Source: Methanoculleus sp. UBA208
Lineage (GTDB): Archaea; Halobacteriota; Methanomicrobia; Methanomicrobiales; Methanoculleaceae
NCBI RefSeq assembly: GCF_002498065.1
Contig: NZ_DAFZ01000006.1
Location: forward strand, 7,589-16,988
Direction of reading: 5' to 3'
DNA: 9,400 nt
The notes under the pieces are model-generated. The model was not told the origin of the DNA and made no database searches. It saw nothing but the letters and a program-made list of their open reading frames with translations. This document shows, piece after piece, positions 5,925 through 9,400 of this stretch (positions are counted from its first letter, which is position 1; each line of letters begins with the position of its first letter). Made by a program: the position numbers and the translations under genes.

Positions 5925-5946
5925 TGTATGACCATACATCATGGTC
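5925..5946. promoter_or_regulatory. Overlapping palindromes at the regulator's predicted RNA start, candidate operator
   Basis: TGTATG-AC-CATACA (5925-5938) is a perfect 14-base palindrome with a two-base centre. Overlapping it, GACCAT (5930-5935) and ATGGTC (5941-5946) form a second perfect inverted repeat with a five-base spacer. ATGGTC recurs at 5954-5959, over the start codon. Their position just downstream of the TATA box, over the expected start of transcription, is where an archaeal repressor would block polymerase. The adjacent winged-helix regulator is the obvious candidate to bind, which is inference. Confidence 0.45.
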
Positions 5947-5953
5947 ACCTCCC

Positions 5954-7825
5954 ATGGTCGACAGACAGACAGAGAATAACCTTGCAGGGATACTCGGGAT
6001 TTTACAGGAGCACCCGGGCGGGCTGAGCATCAGCGATATCGCAACCCTCCTCACGATGAACCGGAACTCCGTCTCGAAATACCTCGCGATCCTGCAGCGG
6101 CAGGGATCGGTCGACATGCGGCTGGTCGGCGCGGCAAAGGTTTACTGCCCGAGCCGTCGCCTGCCGGTCACGGCCGTCCACCGGTTCTGCTCCCCAAACC
6201 TCATCGTCGTCGATCACAACCTGGAGGTCCTGGAGGTATCCGGCACGCTCGCGGGCATCCTCGGGGCTACGCCCGGGGCTCTCATCGGCCATCCGGTCCT
6301 GCCGCTGTTTCCAGGCATCTCCTCTTCCGATGATGTAACTTCCCTGCTCAGGAGGGCGCTCTGGGGAGAAGAGGGGACTTTCCGGTGGAGCCCCGGCTCT
6401 CGCAGGGGTGCCGCCTCCTACCGTGTCTCCCTGATACCCACCGTACTCGAGACCGGCCGGCCCGCGGTCTCGCTCGTCCTGGAGAAGGTCCTGGAGGATG
6501 GCGATCCCGGAGAAGAGCGCCTGCTTGAGGCGTTGCGGCAGGAGGCGCTCCGGGAAGACCGGGCCGAGGGGATCGTCCGTGTCTCGCCGGACGGGCGTGC
6601 CAGCTGGGCCGATGAGGTCTACTGCCGGATGACAGGGACGAACCGGGGCGACCTCGTCGGGCGGCAGTTCCGCCCGCCGCTTGTCGAGGAGGAGAGAGCG
6701 GCGTGGAAGAACTTTGTCCGGGGCATCACGCCCGATAACCCGTCGGCGACGCTCGGCTGCAGGATGGTCACGCCTGATGGGGAGGTCCGCTGGTACCGGT
6801 GGCGGGGCCGGGCGCTCTGCAGTCCCGACGGAACAATACTCGAGTACCAGTACCTCTGTTCCGATAGCCACGAGTTCAGGGTGATCGAGGAGACCCTGCG
6901 CCGGCAACTACAGGCCCTTGAACAGGAGGCACACGACCGGGAGGGCGCGCTCAGGGAGAGTGAAGAGCGGTTCAGGAGAATATTCGAGGATTCCCCCATC
7001 GGGATCGCGGTCTGCGATAGCGCCGGGGCACTGCTCCATGCCAACCGTGCCTGCCTCGAACTCTTCGGGATCGCCCGTCTCGACGATGTACGGGGGATCA
7101 ACCTCCTGCAGGTCTGCAGGGCGCTCGATGCCTGCGAGATGCAGGCACCAGGAGATGCGGTGACCCCGCTGGATTGCCGGTTCGACTTTGACAGGGTTCG
7201 CAGCCGGGATCTCCTCCCGACGACACGAACCGGGATCATCCACGTCGGGGGCGTCGTCAGCCCGCTCAGGTCGCCGGACGACGGGGGCCCGGATGGCTGC
7301 CTCATCCAGGTACACGATGTCACCGGCCGCGTTCTCGCGGAGGGAGCGCTCCGGGAGTCCCATGACCGGCTGGCCGGCATCGTACGACACCTGCCCGACG
7401 CCATGTTTGCAATCGACCGCGGGGGAGTCGTCACTGCCTGGAACCTGGCAATGGAGGAGTTGACCGGGATCACCGCAGAGGAGATCCTTGGCAAGGGAAA
7501 CCATGATTATGCCCTCCCGTTTTACGGGAAGAGGACAGCCATGCTCGTGGATAAGGTCCTGAACCCTGATGTAGCGCTCCGGAACCGGTACCGCTTCATC
7601 ACCTACGCCGAGTGGGGCGAGATCGTCGCAGAGTCCGTCATCCCGCCGCCGGGCGGCGGTTTTCCATGGGTCTGGTGGGTGAAGGCCGGCCCCCTCTACG
7701 ACAACCGGGGGGAGATTGTCGGCGCCATCGAGTCGATCCGGGACATCACCGGAGAGCGGCGGGCGGAGAGATTCCAGAAATGGGAGAGGATATTTATGGA
7801 TGAGACCGGCGAAACCCCCCGATGA
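5954..7825 (+). CDS. Winged-helix regulator with four PAS domains
   Basis: The 623-residue protein appears to be a one-component sensor-regulator. Residues about 8-62 form a winged helix (ISDIATLLTMNRNSVSKYLAIL, broken here as ISDIATLL at 26-33 and NSVSKYLAIL at 38-47), the likely DNA-binding part. PAS-like regions follow at about 80-178 (degenerate), 204-305, 343-462 and 474-600; a short coiled coil at 308-342 separates the second and third. The last PAS carries the motif ITAEEILGKGNHDYALPFYG, which I recall from many methanogen PAS proteins, and ends GAIESIRDITGERR. No kinase, GGDEF or receiver domain and no membrane segment is present. It has twelve cysteines, concentrated in the second and third PAS, which could suit redox or metal sensing. 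I chose ATG at 5954 over TTG at 5888 because a TATA box lies between them. It is divergent from mcp-cheW, so control of that operon or of itself is plausible but unproven. Confidence 0.85.
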   Translation: MVDRQTENNLAGILGILQEHPGGLSISDIATLLTMNRNSVSKYLAILQRQGSVDMRLVGAAKVYCPSRRLPVTAVHRFCSPNLIVVDHNLEVLEVSGTLAGILGATPGALIGHPVLPLFPGISSSDDVTSLLRRALWGEEGTFRWSPGSRRGAASYRVSLIPTVLETGRPAVSLVLEKVLEDGDPGEERLLEALRQEALREDRAEGIVRVSPDGRASWADEVYCRMTGTNRGDLVGRQFRPPLVEEERAAWKNFVRGITPDNPSATLGCRMVTPDGEVRWYRWRGRALCSPDGTILEYQYLCSDSHEFRVIEETLRRQLQALEQEAHDREGALRESEERFRRIFEDSPIGIAVCDSAGALLHANRACLELFGIARLDDVRGINLLQVCRALDACEMQAPGDAVTPLDCRFDFDRVRSRDLLPTTRTGIIHVGGVVSPLRSPDDGGPDGCLIQVHDVTGRVLAEGALRESHDRLAGIVRHLPDAMFAIDRGGVVTAWNLAMEELTGITAEEILGKGNHDYALPFYGKRTAMLVDKVLNPDVALRNRYRFITYAEWGEIVAESVIPPPGGGFPWVWWVKAGPLYDNRGEIVGAIESIRDITGERRAERFQKWERIFMDETGETPR

Positions 7826-7869
7826 GGCGCTTCCGGGTGCACTACCGCCGGAGGGGGCCGACCCCGCAC

Positions 7870-8757
7870 TTACCGCCCGATCTTCAGGAGCATCTCCTCA
7901 AGCGTCGGGTAATGCGACTCGATCCGCTCGATCGTCGCGCCGTCGGCCGCAAGCGCCGCGGTCGTCCGGTTCAGCTCCTCGACGGAACGCGCCTCGGCAA
8001 GGTACCGGCCGTCGGAGGCCGCATAATCGACCGCTGGCGCGAACGCCGCCGGGTCGGGAACCCGGAAGAAGACCTGGTAGGTGAGCGACCCGAAGGTCTC
8101 CCGGAGTTCGGGCATGGTGCCGTTCGCCACCACTTTCCCCCGGCGCAGGATCAGGACGAGGTCGCAGGCTTCCTCCACCTGGAAGAGGTTGTGGGCGGAG
8201 AATATCACCGTCTTGCCCCGGTCGCGCAGGCCCTTGACGTAGTCGAGCACCGACCGCGAGGTCATGGGGTCGAGGCCGGAGGTGGGCTCGTCGTAAATGA
8301 GCAGCCCCGGGTCGTGCATCAGCGACCGCGCGATCGCAACCTTCCGCTTCATCCCCTTCGAGAGTTCCCCGATCTTCTTCCCGTCCGCATCGAGCGCGAG
8401 CGAATCGAGGAGTTCGTCGCGCCGCTCCCGGATGGCTGCCTTCGGAAGATCGTAGATCTCGCCGAAGAACGCGAGATACGCATCCGTGGTCATCGTCTCG
8501 TAGAGGCGCGACTCTTCGGGGAGGTACCCCAGGTTCCGTTTCAGGTCGAGCGGCCTTCTGACAACGTCAACCCCATCGACGACGAGGCTGCCTGCCGTCG
8601 GCGAGATAAGGCCGGCCATGATCTTCAAGAGCGTCGTCTTGCCGGCGCCGTTATGCCCGATCACCCCGAGTATTCGTGCATCGTCGAGATCGAAGGTAAC
8701 GCCGTCCAGAGCAGGGAAGTCGCCGTAGTGCTTGACTAGAGAGCGGGCCGTGATCAT
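7870..8757 (-). CDS. ABC transporter ATP-binding protein, exporter type
   Basis: This 295-residue ATPase powers an ABC transporter from the cytosolic face. All core motifs are present: Walker A GHNGAGKT (34-41), signature LSKGM (132-136), Walker B LLIYDEP (152-158), D-loop SGLD (160-163) and switch histidine H189 in SAHN. The Q-loop position reads GYLPEE, with glutamate where glutamine is usual; I recall this from related multidrug and ABC-2-type ATPases. After about residue 225 a C-terminal domain of some 70 residues follows, as in the CcmA/NatA-like exporter group. The start at 8757 is preferred to an ATG 45 bases upstream because AGGGGGT lies five bases before it and homology begins directly (MITARSLVKHYGD). 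The gene converges on the PAS regulator with a gap of 44 bases and is divergent from a membrane protein at 8838, its likely partner. The substrate is unknown. Confidence 0.93.
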   Translation of the reverse strand: MITARSLVKHYGDFPALDGVTFDLDDARILGVIGHNGAGKTTLLKIMAGLISPTAGSLVVDGVDVVRRPLDLKRNLGYLPEESRLYETMTTDAYLAFFGEIYDLPKAAIRERRDELLDSLALDADGKKIGELSKGMKRKVAIARSLMHDPGLLIYDEPTSGLDPMTSRSVLDYVKGLRDRGKTVIFSAHNLFQVEEACDLVLILRRGKVVANGTMPELRETFGSLTYQVFFRVPDPAAFAPAVDYAASDGRYLAEARSVEELNRTTAALAADGATIERIESHYPTLEEMLLKIGR

Positions 8758-8837
8758 CTGGTACCCCCTATGTCTCCGATGCCTACTAATAGGTTGCTGC
8801 ACAGAGATATGGTTCTCCGACGTTTTCAGGGATTATC
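8758..8837. promoter_or_regulatory. Divergent promoter region between ABC ATPase and membrane protein
   Basis: These 80 bases must drive both genes. On the minus strand AGGGGGT (8763-8769) is the ATPase ribosome binding site. On the plus strand AGGGAT (8828-8833) precedes the membrane protein ATG at 8838. AT-rich spots at 8785-8792 (ACTAATAG) and 8805-8812 (AGATATGG) are the only TATA candidates. The first suits the plus-strand gene and the second the minus-strand gene, giving leaders of about 25 bases each. Both matches are weak. Confidence 0.4.
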
Positions 8838-9400
8838 ATGAGTCTTGCCTCCTCCATCCGGACGATTGCCGTCTGGGAGATGAACCGGTCGATGACCACG
8901 ATGGGAAGAAACGTCCTCCCCCTCGCGGCAGGGCTGCTCGTCCTCCTGGTGCTGGTGACGGCGTTTGCCGCCCAGAGCGGTGTCCATATGCAGGACGGCA
9001 TGTATCGCATCGGCATCGACGACCCCGATGTCGTCCGGATTGTCGCCCCTGACAGCCGCTTTGCCGCCTACCTCGACAACGGTCCGGCCCTCTGGGAGAA
9101 CCGGTTCGCATACGACATCGTCATCCGAAACGGCGAGGTTTACGCCGCCGATACGGATAAAGGGCGGGCGGCGTTAAAAACCCTGGAACGAGACTACGAG
9201 AGCTACGTCTCCCGCGTGGCCGCCGGAGAGCCCGATCTCTTCGCCGCCTACCCGCTCTGGATCGATCTTCAGTACGTGAAGAGCGAGATCGACTTCCTGG
9301 CGACCCAGAGCGGGCAGCAGGTCGGCACCCCGGCGAATGCCGGGGTCCCCCCCCCCCCCCCCCCCCCCCGGGGGGGGGGGGGCCCCCCCCCCCCGCCCCC
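8838..9400 (+). CDS. ABC-2-like transporter membrane protein, N-terminal part (partial)
   Basis: Reading from ATG at 8838, 170 credible residues are seen up to about 9347; beyond that the frame is artefactual proline and glycine. The N-terminus MSLASSIRTIAVWEMNRSMT is amphipathic, with the basic residues typical of ABC-2-type permeases. One clear membrane helix follows at about 26-45 (VLPLAAGLLVLLVLVTAFAA). Residues about 50-165 form a soluble, probably extracellular, region with no cysteine. That layout (one helix, a large outside domain, further helices downstream) matches ABC-2/NatB-like exporter permeases. Divergence from an exporter-type ATPase 80 bases away supports a shared transporter, although a second ATPase may lie beyond the edge. 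The start is supported by AGGGAT four bases before ATG. Substrate and full length are unknown. Confidence 0.7.
   Translation, partial: MSLASSIRTIAVWEMNRSMTTMGRNVLPLAAGLLVLLVLVTAFAAQSGVHMQDGMYRIGIDDPDVVRIVAPDSRFAAYLDNGPALWENRFAYDIVIRNGEVYAADTDKGRAALKTLERDYESYVSRVAAGEPDLFAAYPLWIDLQYVKSEIDFLATQSGQQVGTPANAGVPPPPPPPRGGGGPPPPP
9347..9400. other. Homopolymer C/G tail, probable assembly artefact
   Basis: The last 54 bases are 23 C, 13 G, 12 C, one G and 5 C. Nothing comparable occurs elsewhere in the window, and the tail abruptly ends ordinary coding sequence. It most likely marks a contig end with unreliable base calls. Any proline and glycine residues read from it should be ignored. Confidence 0.85.

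Noticed and set aside
5888..5953. TTG-initiated 22-codon extension of the PAS regulator
   Set aside because: It begins upstream of the TATA box at 5910-5918, so it would not be transcribed from that promoter, and the extra residues do not fit the winged-helix start.
6002..7504. Several long minus-strand frames opposite the PAS regulator
   Set aside because: They show no domain pattern, while the plus-strand protein has an HTH and repeated PAS signatures throughout.
8758..8802. 15-codon N-terminal extension of the ABC ATPase
   Set aside because: The internal ATG at 8757 has a good ribosome binding site five bases upstream and matches the usual start of the family; the extension is His/Arg-rich and unlike ABC proteins.
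1..9400. CRISPR arrays, insertion sequences, phage genes or attachment sites
   Set aside because: No regularly spaced repeats, transposase or integrase motifs were seen. The tRNA-Lys 3' end has no repeated copy in the window to suggest integration.

Overview
The window looks like chromosomal DNA of a methanogenic archaeon, most likely order Methanomicrobiales and plausibly Methanoculleus or a close relative. The grounds are: a gene for the archaeal 6-hydroxymethylpterin diphosphokinase MptE (tetrahydromethanopterin pathway); a tRNA-Lys without an encoded CCA end; archaeal TATA-type promoter elements and an oligo-T terminator; high GC; and soluble PAS-rich sensory proteins typical of these methanogens. 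The genus is an inference from protein style, not from a database match.

Layout. (1) Positions 1-2833, minus strand: three tightly overlapping genes read leftwards. They are an RCK_N/DHH/DHHA1 phosphoesterase, then mptE (ATGA overlap), then a radical SAM protein that starts inside the end of mptE and runs off the left edge. A TATA box at 2863-2870 can serve this operon and, read the other way, the tRNA-Lys(CUU) gene at 2905-2978. (2) Positions 2979-3357: no convincing gene. It holds GC-rich hairpins, a good plus-strand TATA box of unknown purpose and the oligo-T terminator of the next unit. (3) Positions 3358-5712, minus strand: a two-gene chemotaxis unit, a soluble double-PAS methyl-accepting protein followed by cheW. 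(4) Positions 5713-5953: a divergent control region with a strong hairpin in the probable mcp leader and a TATA box plus nested palindromes in front of the next gene. (5) Positions 5954-7825, plus strand: a regulator with an N-terminal winged helix and four PAS domains. (6) Positions 7870-8757, minus strand: an ABC transporter ATPase. Divergent from it at 8838 is an ABC-2-like membrane protein that runs into the right edge. The last 54 bases are homopolymer C and G and look like an assembly artefact.

How the parts may work together. The left operon couples methanopterin synthesis to a possible nucleotide- or pterin-phosphate hydrolase. The middle section looks like a self-contained sensory island, a cytosolic receptor with its adaptor and a divergent PAS regulator, but with no CheA or CheY in view. 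The right section is a probable ABC exporter pair. Nothing indicates phage, insertion sequences, CRISPR or recent transfer. The points most worth following are the RCK-DHH fusion beside mptE, the control region between mcp and the PAS regulator, and the orphan promoter at 3197.
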